A stretch of DNA of 60,000 nucleotides from Polytrichum commune (Eukaryota; Streptophyta; Polytrichopsida; Polytrichales; Polytrichaceae), in NCBI GenBank assembly GCA_950295325.1, contig OX485806.1, positions 20,772,001-20,832,000 of the forward strand, written 5' to 3'. Below, piece by piece: positions 11,667 to 23,520 of this stretch (position 1 is the first letter of the stretch; every line of letters starts with the position of its first letter). Made by a program: the position numbers and the translations under genes. Under the pieces are notes generated by a model, which ran no database searches, was not told where the DNA came from, and worked only from the letters and a program-made list of their open reading frames with translations.

Positions 11667-13129
11667 TTATTCCGAATTTTTTTCGTACGGGCGCAGGTAG
11701 GCTCCTGGCCACACCGTCATCCCGCATCTCACATTGAAAAGTGTGAGCTGCGGAGGCATGTCGTCCTCCACAGTCACAAACAACGGACAATCCTGAACTA
11801 AAATCCGGCCCACATTAACCTTGAACATTTTTGGCGCAATACTCATGCCATGGAATGGTTCTCCGACACAGCCGGAAACAATGCAACACTCCGTAACCTT
11901 TCTGTCCGGCTCGTCGGGGTGGAATAAATCCACCAGCTATCCTTTTGCCCATGCTCCCTGGGCGCATAAACAAGGGGGTCACGACAATGGTTAGCACGGC
12001 TGAACCTCTTACAAAAGTAGAGCTCCCTTACAAAGTTCAAGGTTAATATACCCCGTGGGTGTCGCAATTCTTACATAATGTGTATTCTTCGGCGGTTGGG
12101 ACGTTTTCTTCCGGTCCAACGCCCACTTGGATTTTGATTGGAGTGCTGATGTCCTGCTACTGCATTTTCCCCTCGCTCCTCCGGCATTCTGCATATGCCT
12201 GCCGCAAGGCCAATATAGATTACTTTCAATTTAAAAAACTCAAATATCATATTGAGCAAAAATAATTTCAATTCAGCCCTGACCTTCATAAATAACGCAG
12301 CCCCCACTCCGCCCACCGACATTCTCGGGACTCTCACTTGCCGACATGCGGTGATGACCACATTTGGGTGTGCGTTCTGCACGCATGCAAATATTATATT
12401 GGGGGTTGAAATATTTGCTACCCGTTTCATATTGGTTACTGTTTTAATATTGGCGAATACAATTTCGTTGTTACTTACCTTCTTTGCAGGCGGGGCGGTC
12501 AATGCCGTGCCGGATCTGGGCAGATCATCGGTGTCGGCGCCCACTTCCCTCTCCTTCGCAAGCGCCTTCCCTCGTGTGTTTGCGGGTGCTCTCTTCCTCG
12601 GCGTAGTTGCAGGTTTGAGCGCCTTTGCCGGAGGTGATATCAAAGTGCAGTCCGAGCCGGGTGACGTGGACCCCCCCGCTCCCTCGTCCGTAGGTGCTGG
12701 CTCCACGTTTTTAGAAGGCGGGGGGCTCGGTCCTCTCACAACCTCCTTGCCCCGACTTCCGGAATGCACTCGTGTGTAATATCGAGTGCGCTCCGCGCCT
12801 TCAGGTTCGCTGAGTGACGAAGGAGGAGGAGAACGATGGGTTGTCTTACCAATGCTCGTGTTCGCCGCAGGGGTCTCGACTGCATCCAACTTTGATACCC
12901 GTTGCAATTTGTTTTGGGAATGTTTCAAACTGGATACCATTGCCTCCGTTAGTGCTCTCACATTGGAGTTGAACGGGGCCAATTCGAAGATATGAGCCCC
13001 TAAATCCAGCCGGAATGCTCTCACACTGGAGTTGAGCGAGGCCAATTCGGAGATAAGAGCCCCTAAATCCAGCCGAAAATGTCCGTATTCCGAAACCTTG
13101 CCCTCCAATGCTTGAAGACGCTCTTCCAT
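11667..13129 (-). pseudogene. Decayed multi-exon gene of unknown family, TE-like
   Basis: Exon 1 (13129 to 12479) encodes 217 residues. It has a heptad-like N-terminal segment with two near copies of RLDLGAxIxELA, then a Ser/Pro/Lys-rich stretch, and ends at a strong donor (AAG|GTAAGT). Compatible small exons follow at 12376-12338 (NAHPNVVITACRQ) and 12198-12075, all in phase. The third has an in-frame TAG after KMQ; it then remains protein-like (ISTPIKIQVGVGPEENVPT). A further 3' open frame at 11933-11667 (VNVGRILVQDCPLFVTVEDD) ends with a stop but could not be joined in phase. I do not recognise the family. The N-terminus looks like a coiled coil, and the repeat-rich setting suggests transposon ORF material. 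It could instead be a host gene that has died. Confidence 0.45.
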
Positions 13130-15834
13130 GCTCGCAGCAACGTGATGTGAACAATGTTGTTAGAATCACGCAACGATCCATTTAAGGGTATTTGATGTTG
13201 CATACACTAAATACGAATGCATACATTAATTGTCACAAATCCTATGAAAGAAAGTAGCATTAAGTGTATACTCAAAGATTATGTTCATGGATGTTATTTA
13301 GTGACAACCATTTTACAAAAATAAAACAACACACCTGCACGAGGATGATTATTTCAACCCAATCCAGACTGCAACTCCTTACCACAAGTATGAACTTTGA
13401 CAAAAATTTCCAGAAAAACTGACCAATTCAGTGCAACTCAAAACTTCCTTGGATACATCCAATGGTTGGAAAACTTTCTGGCAGTCTATAAACTTTGCAG
13501 TAGGAGAGAACATAAATATCGGACAAGGCATAACTTCATTCCGCCAAAGAGGGGATGCTCTCAAAGACAAGTCAACAGAGCGTCTAATCCTTAACAATAA
13601 CTTCCAACAAGATGGCTGGGACTGAGTGGCGGTGGAAACCTTGAGGGAATTGCAAATACCATAGTTGCACCGGCAACATGAAGAAAGGACTTGAACTTGC
13701 CCGTTTCTTTATGTGTCCACTCACAGTGCCAAATTGCAAGAATTCTAGCGAGATGTAGGGTTTTGGGTTAGCAAAGAGAGATGATCTTAGACCTTCCTGG
13801 AGATTGAAAACCTTGAAGGGATAGACTCCACCACAGAAAACAAGAAACTCAAACCTTACTTGCAATTCGTCCCCCATTGCATCAAACACGAAAACACAAA
13901 AGAAAAGCTACAAATGCTGCTAAAGCTGCCTGGAACCATTTAGGAGCAAAACTTCAAACTGCAGGGGCAAGCTTCATCATGGCATACAAGAAGCTCGAAT
14001 CCCTTCACAATTCAGTGCCAAGCAATTAGCGTCACATTCACCAAGTATGTAAATCCCAATTGCAGCCGACCAGTCAGTATGTTGCAATTCGATTCATTCA
14101 TACTGTAGAATAAAAGCCTTCTAGGGGAAAGATCCACCACCGAAAACAAGAAAATCAAACTCGTTATTCATTTAGTTAGTATTGCACCGAACGAGAGAAA
14201 ACACCAACAGAAGAGCTAAAGACAGAGCTGCCTCCAACCATTCGGGAGCAGACATTGAAATTGCAGGGGCAAGGTGTTTAGGAGGGTGAGGTTTTTTGCA
14301 GTGCTGCATCTAATAAAACTGACCCTATCTAGCTTACAAAAAGGTACTAAGTACAGTATTGTTTCGGCCATTGTTTTGTGAAATATGGATGTTACATAGG
14401 GGACAACCATAGAATCTGGGTAGTACAACACTACACTTGGAGATTCGAACTCTATGAAGAATGGAGTTTGTTGGGCTCCATTCCAGGGCTCTTGATGCAT
14501 TCTGTGCATTCCATTAAGTGCTCTCCGTGTTCTGGCTGGAAATGTAGTGCTATAGTTTACTTGTTTGTTGGTCCTTGTGCAGAATCAATACCCAATACAT
14601 TAGCACTGGTACCCCTCTCCCACACCACAACATACAGCAAAAAGAAAACAAGACAAACAATTCCTGCCCAAATGCAAACTTCTGCTTGCATTAAGTACTG
14701 TCGGGGAGAATCCCTTTTGAAGAAGGTTTTCTTAAAATATGTGTTTACACCACCCCCTTTACTTCTCATGTATCTTAGGTATCCAATTGCAATGACTAAT
14801 GTACTTGGGAGAAAGAACAACTTGGGTTGATAAAAAAGAAAAATATATGAACCATGATAAATCAATAACCTCCAAACCACATTCTGACATCTATTTTCCT
14901 ACCAAATATGTTAAGAATAGAGCATGATTAAAATCAATTAAATCAATAGGTAGGAAGCAGCCAGGTAGACTGGTTGTTCGCTTCTATAGCACATGGTCAT
15001 TACACCTGATACATGGCATCACAATTTGATTCCTTATAGTTGCGTGTAGTTGCTTCGCTTAGTACAAATTATGGTCACATGACTTCCGGAGAAATATAAC
15101 TGAAGATAACAACTCTCATCACAGAAAATGCTTGCATCTTCGAGTCAAGTCAGAGCTTGACTTAAAAACAATGTATTGTTTCAAGAGTTTTCTTATCGCA
15201 TTAGCTTGAAACAATACACAAGGAGTGGTGATGAACGAAGTTCTCAAGATTTTGACAACAATCACTCTAGTTCCGAAAGACCTTTTCTGGCCCCAGCTCT
15301 TGCACATTCATTACCCAACATCGAAAATATGGACAAAAAAAAACTCAGATCAGTTTGAGAACCAGTCTTGGAGCTCCTTAAAGTCCTTGACCACGGAAAC
15401 AAACACATTTTTTTACCTGAATTGAGTCAATTTCAACTTGTTGGGCTTCATTGACTTAAGAGCAGTGTTCATCACCAATGCTCGTGTACATTTGGAAGGA
15501 GCTCTGTTGTTGCATTTTTTTGAGATAAATTATTCTTCAAGCTTTGCAAATAACCTCTCTACTTACAACAGTAATGTCCTAACCACAGCTCTTGCACATT
15601 AACCACCAATACCCAAAATAAATAAAATAAAATAAAGAATAGATCCAAAAATATAAAAGAAGAGAATTGGTTTCTCTCCCGCAACCCACGCACACACATC
15701 CTATGAGCTCCTCGGAAATCATTGCCCACGGAAAACCAAACTTTGTGTATTACATTTCCACCCAAATTGAAATGAACACTCCTAAGATTTTGGTGGGAAC
15801 GTGTGACATTGGTTGAAAATTGTTTATGTAAACA
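13130..15834. other. Intergenic stretch with a diverged duplication
   Basis: Two diverged copies of a segment of about 170 bp lie at about 13800-13980 and 14110-14275. They share GATxxACCACxGAAAACAAGAAA, GAAAACAC..AGAAGAGCTA and TGCAGGGGCAAG-type phrases. No convincing exon is seen, and open frames occur on both strands without signatures. Confidence 0.45.
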
Positions 15835-16198
15835 ACACATGCATATTCAACATTCATAGAATAACATCAAAACTTCAATTTTGACATGTTAATTATACCA
15901 CTTGTTCAACCAACAGAGCATGACCAAACCATTTTGCAATAAATAGGGCAGGAATGGCAAAATTAAATATACGCAGCGAGCAGCCAGAGTAATCTAGCTG
16001 CAATGAACAGGGAGAGCCGATCGCTAGTTACACATGCACGGGTTGAATTTGAAAAATGGTCGATTGGAGTTCCAGAATTCATGAAAATTTTCCATTGTTT
16101 GGAAGTCTAAACAGAGTACACCGCAACTCAATAAAGATAAACCGAAAACTGTCAACGTGTAACATGTGGGTCATAGAAACACTGGAGTCCCTACCGAC
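15835..16198 (+). repeat. Left copy of a 365-bp direct repeat pair
   Basis: The segment starts ACACATGCATATTCAACATT and ends near CTACCGAC. It matches 20441-20805 in the same orientation over its full length, with roughly three quarters to four fifths identity by eye. The pair encloses 4.2 kb that includes TE-like frames and the second solo LTR. They could be old LTRs or a segmental duplication, but the TG...CA ends expected of LTRs are not evident. Confidence 0.75.
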
Positions 16199-16469
16199 AT
16201 TGTTGCAACTCTGATACACATCCAGGCTCCTACACTTCAGTGCAAACAATGTTGACCCAATAGATTGCATTAGCTAAACATCAATTCATTATATGGCATT
16301 TTTAAGGCCTCTACATTCAAAATAATGATGGGCATGCACCTTAACATTTTTGGGCTGGGTTGGCTCACCTGGTTGTAATATGGACATCGAGACTTCAAAA
16401 AGTAAGATAACAAAACAATTATTTGAGGAGTTGGGATAAAAAGATTAAAAAACGTGGTGCAGTGTTTAC

Positions 16470-16763
16470 CGGCACGTCCTTTGGTGTTGTTGCGGTTTGT
16501 GTTGCAACCGGCCCCACCTTCTTCACTTTCCCAAACTCCGGAGAATTCCAATATGACTTCAGCCTCTCCCATACATCCACTTGCTCTTTTGGAGGGCACT
16601 CGCGATCGGGTCGCAACATATACAGTTTGTGCAAACGGGAGCACTCCCTTTTCATGCACCTGGATACTGCATTCTTAAACCCGACATCAGAAATTGGGTG
16701 GCCAATATATATACTCAAATTCAGAATCCATCGCTTCACGCAGGCTAGCGTAGGCCTCCACAT
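16470..16763 (-). pseudogene. Exon fragment resembling plant transposase-24 (Ptta/En-Spm)
   Basis: The minus strand encodes a segment with PKEQVDVWERLKSYWNSPEF followed by Lys-rich sequence. This W..L..YW.S.EF spacing is what I know from plant Ptta/En-Spm-associated transposase (transposase_24) domains. The segment ends at a plausible donor (CCG|GTAAAC, exon edge 16470). Upstream on the same strand, 17212-16874 is another open frame (NFLDNGKDRQPAPTPN and onward) that may be a neighbouring exon. Frames between them are interrupted, and the solo LTR at 17153 lies just upstream, cutting any longer gene. I treat it as a dead transposon gene. The family call rests on one motif. Confidence 0.4.
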
Positions 16764-17152
16764 CCTGGTCCTGCACCTTTATAATCAAAACATCTAGAAA
16801 TACGGTGCACAATGTTCTCAAAATCTCTATGAATTTGGATCATATTCCACCAATTTCGATTGATTGTCCTTCGCTATTGCACTCGATCATAAATGATTTT
16901 TGTCTCCTCTATGTCATAAAATTGCTGCAGATTGCGGGGTCCGTTTTTTGGACCTACTACCGGTTTTGCGGCAGCCGATATATATGCATTATCCTCCATA
17001 TTTGGTATGTTTTTTGTTGCAGAGGACTCCGGATACTCAAAGCTATAAACATTCTCAACATAATTGGGTGTAGGTGCGGGTTGCCGATCCTTACCATTGT
17101 CAAGAAAATTGTGCACCATACGGTAAACACGGGGCTTCTTTTTATGGTAGTG

Positions 17153-18975
17153 TGTGAGCCCAAAAGGGTGCCCACATTTAGTCTTAGACCCTTGAAACGT
17201 TAGTTGATGCACTTTGAAGTAGCATGTTACTTCACAAAAATATAAAAAGAGTGAAATGTTAGTCTTAGAAGTACCATGTTGTAAGAGGCTAGGATGTGAG
17301 TTGTTATTGTGTTTTTACCTTCGGAAGGATTTGAGTGAATGAGGATAGGTAAGGAGAACTTGGATTGAGTAGTTAGTGAGTAGGCTAGTACAAATGGATG
17401 GAGACAACCAAAGTGACTCAAGAGGCAAGTGCATTCGAATTGGGATGAATGGAGGATCACATGGAGCGCACAAGTGGACCACCTCATCATGGCCACTTAA
17501 TGGGGAAGGCCCAAGGAAGAATGCAAGGTGGAGGATAAGCAAATTCTCAAAGCACCAATCAAATCACGAGTTAAGCATCGTGGTTTGAATTAAGTGGTGA
17601 GCGACGATTTGGAAAAGTAAGGGGAGAAAGTTATGGCGGCGGAAAGCAAAGGAGGCTAAGTTTGGGTTGAAGCATCCCAAGTTTGGTAAAGTGTGGTAGG
17701 TAGAAAGCCAAGGCTAGTTAAATGTTCGAATTAGGATCCTTGTTGATTATTTGAGGGAGGAAGGCTTAGAAGATAGGATTGGCGCCTACTAAGTAGGAGG
17801 AAATCTCAAGGGCTTATCGTGAGCCTTGAGGGTGCTCACCCCCTCAAGCTTACTATATAATCCCTCATTCTTCCCTCACTCATCCTCTCTTTCCTTTGTG
17901 CTCCAAGGCACCCCACGAGTTATAAGTGTGGGTGTGGGAAGCCATATTGGAGCACATGTGTGTGCTTAGTTTTTAGTTTGAGAGCCAAGGCTTGTTAGCC
18001 TTGAAGAGGGCTTGACCTCTTGGTAGAATTAGTGTTGACGTGAAGGATTTTAAAGTTAATTCATGATTCCAATTTGTGGTACTTAAAGTTCATGTTTTGA
18101 ATACACGTGGTTGCAAGTTCCATGTTTAAGAGTTGAGCACTTGATGTTGTGATGAGTGCAAAAATATACTTGTGTGGATTAGTTAGTCTTAGTGAAGTTA
18201 GGAAATTTTCTCTCCCCCTCTCCTCTCTAGGATTTTAGGATTTTAGGATTAGAGAAGAATTGTGTGATTAAAAAGGGGTTGTTAGTAGAATTAGGGAAAT
18301 TAGGTAGGAAGATTAATTAAGGGCTTGAATAATTAGTGAGGTAGTTGGGGATTACAACTACAAAGTTGTGGGTTCATGAAGGAGCTGGGTTTATGAAGGA
18401 GCTGGGTTTGTTTAGTTAGAAAGTAAAGAGCTGGGTTTATGAAGGACCTGAGTTTGTTTAGTTAGAAGCTAAGAAGCTGGGTTTATGAAGGAGCTAGGTT
18501 TATGTAATTAGAAAGTAAAGAGATGGGTTCATGAAGGAGCTTAGTAGATAGCCTACCTAATTAGCTCATAGACAAGTAGTTAGTTACATTATGCTAGTTA
18601 GTGTTATGGTGGCTTTCACAAGTAAATGTATTTGAGATTGACTATAGAGAATAGTGTTTTTTTTTTAACATTTGTATCCTCTCTTTAAAAATAAACCACG
18701 TGCACAAATTAATGGAGAATGTGGAGCACTCTCGCGATGGCAAGACAAAGGAAGCAAAGACCAAAGGTGCGAGGGAGAGATTGACATAAGTCACATAAGT
18801 ATTTCTTAATACTTAAAGGCTTATGTACGGTATGGAGACACCAATTAAATCCAAGACCACTTGAAGGGTGAACCTTGCACTATGGACTCATCCAAATCCA
18901 ATACCGCGGAGGAATGTGAGCCCAAACCCACTACTCGGACTACGGACGCTTAAGGGTGGGGGGTTTGGCCTCACA
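17153..18975 (+). mobile_element. Second solo LTR of the same family, 1.8 kb
   Basis: It begins TGTGAGCCC and ends TTTGGCCTCACA. The five bases on each side are TAGTG (17148-17152 and 18976-18980), a clean 5-bp target duplication. The right end contains GGACTACGGACGCTTAAG plus a G-run, paralleling the right end of the 3674-5259 copy. A CTATATAA motif at 17851-17858, followed by a long transcript-like stretch, would fit the U3/R promoter of an LTR. No internal coding region or partner LTR is present. Confidence 0.87.
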
Positions 18976-19681
18976 TAGTGTTTAAAATTTTTCTAGTATC
19001 TTTTCATTTTCCTACACCCTTGTTGTAAATTCCTCTCAATGTTGTCATACCATACTTCATAATAGTATAACTCTTAACCAACTCACTCTCTTCAAGTGAA
19101 ACTTGGTACACTTATTGAGTACTTTACTAAAAGTTCACACACCAAAATTTAGCACAAACGGAGCTTGAACCAAAAAATTATGCATGATTTATTAACTCTA
19201 CATTCTTAATATGAATGTTGTGTTATCACATCCGATTACTAAAATTCTCATAATTTCTAACCTTTAAGTCTAATCAACCTCAAATGTTTATACACAATAC
19301 ATAGGTAAGATCAAAAGGTACTATCAAATTTTTGTAGCCATAGCTACAAAATTCTAAAAGATCCATATTTTCTAACATTGTTCTCTTAGTTGCCTTTGCT
19401 TCTAGACACCCTTTACTTTAACTCTTTACAACTTTTTCATCCAAAAGAGTGAAGCTTTCAAATTTTTACCTCAACACTAATATCTTACAAGGAACATTTT
19501 CTCAAATTTTCATATCAATCGAACACATCAATCATTCACAATTCACAAAATCCTTCACTCCAAAGTTCTGCTCACTTAATGACCAATGAAATAATACAAA
19601 TAATGCACTTAGTACAACCTATTCATTCTAAAATTCTCACTCCAACACCTTTAAGTATGATAGAACTTCCTAAACACTTTT
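18976..19681. other. AT-rich repeat-like stretch right of the solo LTR
   Basis: The host side of the insertion continues with AT-rich sequence. No open frame of note is seen, and no gene or element ends were found. Confidence 0.5.
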
Positions 19682-20405
19682 CTATCTCAAAATGCTCAAA
19701 GCTCCTCCAATGAGCATCTTACCCCGCCATGGTCCGCCACGCCGAACATTGCACGATATTCCTTCATCATGCCAATGCGGTTCATTAAAATTTCCATTCT
19801 GCCAGTTTTGTATGTGTTCCAATGTTATATCTCTCTTCATCGTATTCGTTGTCGGCTTGGCTCCACTGGGCAGATGCCGGCCATCTGGGATGCACGGACA
19901 GAGTTTGCGAGGGGTGCGGCTTCGTCCATCTTTCTTCCCCCTCCACGCCCCGTCCTTGTAGTGACAGCCTGATATTACGAGGGAACTTTTTTCACGTGGC
20001 CTGGTTAGGCATCCCCCCCTACGTCCCTTGGAAGTCAAGGGCGTCCAACCTTGCACGTTTTTCTGCCGGTGCTTGCGAATTTGAATTCTACCAACCCATT
20101 CCAGACATGAATACACAATTCAGTGTTTTTACAGGCCGCCCATTAAGGAATAACCTCAACACTTTGAAGGTGAATCCAAATTTTAAATTCAAATGCACTC
20201 TCATCTTTCCAGGAGATGAGCCACCTGGACGCTTGCGGAAATCCAACGTCTCTGCAATGTGGTTTGTTGTGGTGCCGCCAACCCCACCAACGCAGTTGTC
20301 TTCTGTCCCACGATCTATCATTGATGCGGAGTTCCGAGGTTTAGTGTTCTTGACCATAATATCTCCTGTCTCCGCCATGCTTGCCTGTTGATGCCTTCCC
20401 TGCAC
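19682..20405 (-). pseudogene. Decayed protein-like frames, family not recognised
   Basis: On the minus strand a frame starting at about 20377 (MAETGDIMVKNTKPRNSASM and onward) is followed by a separate frame down to 19682. Reading frame and possible splice sites change within the segment, and I could not make one continuous gene. GC content is above that of its surroundings, as in the frames at 12-13 kb. The region lies between the two 365-bp direct repeats. It is most likely the remains of a transposon gene. Confidence 0.3.
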
Positions 20406-20440
20406 TCTAGAAACTGAAGCTACACGATCCAGAAGTTGTT

Positions 20441-20805
20441 ACACATGCATATTCAACATTGATAGAATAACCTCTAAACTGCAATTTAAACATGTGGATT
20501 ATACCAAAACATTTAGAGAACATAGCATGACCAAATCATTTTGCAATGGATAGGGCAGGCGTACCAAAATACATTATATGCAGCGAGAAGCCAAAGCAAA
20601 TTGGCTGCAATGAACAGGGAGAACCAATCGCTAGTTACAGATGGACGAGTCAAGTTTGAAAAATGACCGGTTGAAGTTCGAGAATTCAGGAAAATGATGC
20701 ATCGTTTACAAGTCTTAACAGAGTACACCTCAACTCAATACATAAAAACTGAAAGCTGTCAACGTGGAACCGGTTGGTCATGGTAACACTGGGATTTCAA
20801 CCGAC
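20441..20805 (+). repeat. Right copy of the 365-bp direct repeat pair
   Basis: Direct copy of 15835-16198 with shared blocks such as ACACATGCATATTCAACATT, GCAATGAACAGGGAGA and GCTAGTTACA. See the left copy for interpretation. Confidence 0.75.
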
Positions 20806-22450
20806 TATGCCCAAATCCCACCCCGGACACAAACTGGTTGTTTGCTTCTAAGGTGCATGATCTTGGCAACTCACTACTTTTGACCAGGCTCTCAATTATA
20901 CCCTTAGAGTTGCGTCGTTTGTGTTTTAAGCAAGGATATTGACATACAAACCCAAAATCGCCATTGAAATTTAGTTGTTGTTAATCAACAGTTTCCATGT
21001 ATCTGGGTAGTCCAACATTATACTTGGAGATTACTATTGATGTTAGGGCGACATACCCATGCATAAAGGTTCTTGCATGGAATATAGGACTGAATGGTAT
21101 CGGAAACACAAACTTTGTGAGATAACCATACCCAACCAACTAGTAGAACACCAATTTTTTCTTGAAACCCAAATTCGTTGTTTTAGCAACTTGGCTTAAG
21201 CCTTGCGAAGACTTTTGTGATTTTATTCACATTTTCTCAACTCGCCATTTTAGCCAGCTCACCTGGAGTTTCAAGCGGAGACTTAACAAGGTTACTACTC
21301 TATTGTTCTGAGGAGTGACATCAACAAATGAAATTGGGTCAGTGCTTACACATCTGTCAAGTGCAGCAAATTAGTCAGCGAGTCTGGTAGCACGTCATTC
21401 AGATTATTGTTCTGCAAGCGCCTGAAAATCCAATCAGCATTACACAGGGATGAGTCTGATTCAAAGTTCATGCTTTTCTTTCCAAACATTGTATGTCAAG
21501 AGACAACAGGGAAGCTGCAAGAAATGCCAAGTGCAAATAAAATGGCTGCATGTGGGTCAATATACAATATGAATCTGCCGCTCATTCAGGTTCAAGTTCG
21601 CCCACTGATACATGAGCGGTCTTCTAAGTAGCTTGACTCACAGAAAAAGGCTTGCCTTTATAGAAGGAGGCCTTGGAACTTCTGCTTAGAAAAGTTGATG
21701 ATGAGAAGCAGATGTGCCTAGTTCAGTTACTTAATTGGATGCCCATGCTTGAAAAACGTGTAGCTGGATGTGGCTCTGAAAACGGTTATTACAAAGGAAA
21801 TGTGTCCTGAAAATATTGGACTCCCTGGTTGGAACGTGTTAACCATTCTAGGCTCAGCAATCAAAATAGTTGAGGGGGAGGGGAGGTGTGACCATTTCAT
21901 GAGCACGAGAATCTTCACTTTGATACTGAACAAGGTGTTCCATAACATTCTCCAACTGAGCGATCAGGTTGGTGGGGCTGAAAACTGTCATGTAAGGAGC
22001 TAAGACTACACTTTACGGATGCTTGATAATAAGTCGATTTAACTTCACAAATGAGTAGGATTCAGGTGAGGCACTGTCGCTAGATATTATTGGACTGGAA
22101 TGGTTGATAGCAACTGCAAAATGTTATGTCATAGGAGCTCCAAAAGTTATAAGGAAAGTGGCGACGGCTTTCATTCGGATTTGCTCACTGTCTCATACTA
22201 ATTGCGTGTTTCATATCTTTAGGGTTTAGGGCTACTCGGGAAAAGGAACCATTCAAGACCCAACTACCCTACAATGGATTTTTATTTCATCATCCTTGGC
22301 TGATATACACACACAGGACATTTCCCGCAAATGTGTGAAGGCTCACATTCCTCTGGTCAAAAGCAATAAGAATTTATTTTCTGGGTCTCTAAAATTACAA
22401 CCGTTTGTATATGTGGCCTAACTCGTTTCTTTGTGTTGGTTATTCTTGCA
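20806..22450. other. Intergenic stretch; contains a copy of a repeat also found at 47.8 kb
   Basis: The segment around 21880-22220 shares ordered phrases with 47840-48000: AGAATCTTCACT, GAGCTCCAAAA-TTAT-AGGAAAGTGGC, GATTTGCT, TACTAATT-TGTGTTTCA. No intact open frame is seen. Part of it may be upstream relic of the ABCB pseudogene, but I could not identify further exons. Confidence 0.5.
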
Positions 22451-23520
22451 GTACACGCCAATAATTGTATATGTCGCCATTGTATCAATGTTAGCATCAT
22501 ATTTTCGCATGGGTGTGGGCATTCTAAGCTTGCCAATCAACATCCAACTTGTGGATCGACACGATGTATCAATTAATTCTATCTTTGATTTCTAGTTTTC
22601 TTGATTTCATCAGTCTTTTTCAACTTTCCAGCAATCTATCACTTCTGCAGAGAGTGAACAACTTGTTTGAATCAGAGTAGTGTTTTTGATTGCTTTCACA
22701 AATCTAGGAGTGCAGAGGTTTGGTGCTGGATGTATACGGGCGAGCGGCAAGCATGACGAATCAGAGCAAAGTATGTCCGTGCAATTGTCCTGTAATTAAG
22801 ATGTTGGATATTTTGATACTCACAGCAGCAACATGGCCATTGTTGTGGACAACGTTTGCAGTGACACCTTGCCGATCCAAGATGCTATTAGTGAAAAGGC
22901 ATGGTAATGATATTACTTTCTTTCTGCTTGAGTCTAGGCTTAAAATTACAACTAAGAAGCAAATTACCTTTTCCAAACAAAATGTACTCCAATGGATTGG
23001 CCAGCGCATAGACATAGAGCACACTTATTTAAACTGCAAGAGCCAGCTATGGAATTGGTCACGCGAAGAAGTCCAGCTCCGGAAGGAGTCGGGATAGCTT
23101 GGAAGTCCAAAATGCACAACACTTTGACCTTAAAAATATCGCCACCCCGGAAGATATTACTCAAATCAGAAGCCCTTCATTCACACGCATGTGATGGTTA
23201 AACAAGCCAGAATGGAAAGAAGGACTGTTGGGCCTTCTTGGAGCTATTGGTGTTGGATTTACCAACCCATTCTACACTTCTGTTATCGCATCGATAACAA
23301 TAGAGTACTATGCAAACCAACCCACGGCCCATTTATGGCCCCTGGTTGGAAAGTTTGCAGGAATTCTAGTTGCAATGGCATTTTTCTTCCTTGGAACGAA
23401 TGTGCTTCAGCACTACAATTTCGCAGCTGCAGGACAGAAGTTGACAAAACGCATCCGGCAGCGAATGTTGGGGTCTCTGCTGCAGTTTGAGTTGGGCTAT
23501 GTGTGTGTGCCGCTTGTGTA
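22451..23520 (+). pseudogene. Broken ABCB (MDR-type) transporter relic
   Basis: Several ABCB exons are recognisable in order. One after a CTTGCAG acceptor at 22451 reads as a membrane segment (IIVYVAIVSMLASYF). The next gives CWMYTGERQA, an in-frame TGA, then RIRAKYVRAIVL. After a frame change comes DVGYFDT...DTLPIQDAISEKA, the TMD1 intracellular loop. The sequence then jumps to FKLQEPAME, resembling the end of the first nucleotide-binding domain, and to WLNKPEWKEGLLGLLG... LQHYNFAAAGQKLTKRIRQR, the start of TMD2, preceded by a TGA. Intact plant ABCB proteins are about 1,250 residues. Here most of TMD1, all Walker motifs, most of TMD2 and both nucleotide-binding domains are missing. LTKRIR with QHYNF resembles the ABCB15 group. 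Remaining intron borders indicate a non-processed copy. Confidence 0.75.

Noticed and set aside
12252-12779. Plus-strand 175-residue open frame as a gene
   Set aside because: It is the complement of the better supported minus-strand exon with splice donor; composition is reflected Ser/Pro/Lys coding.
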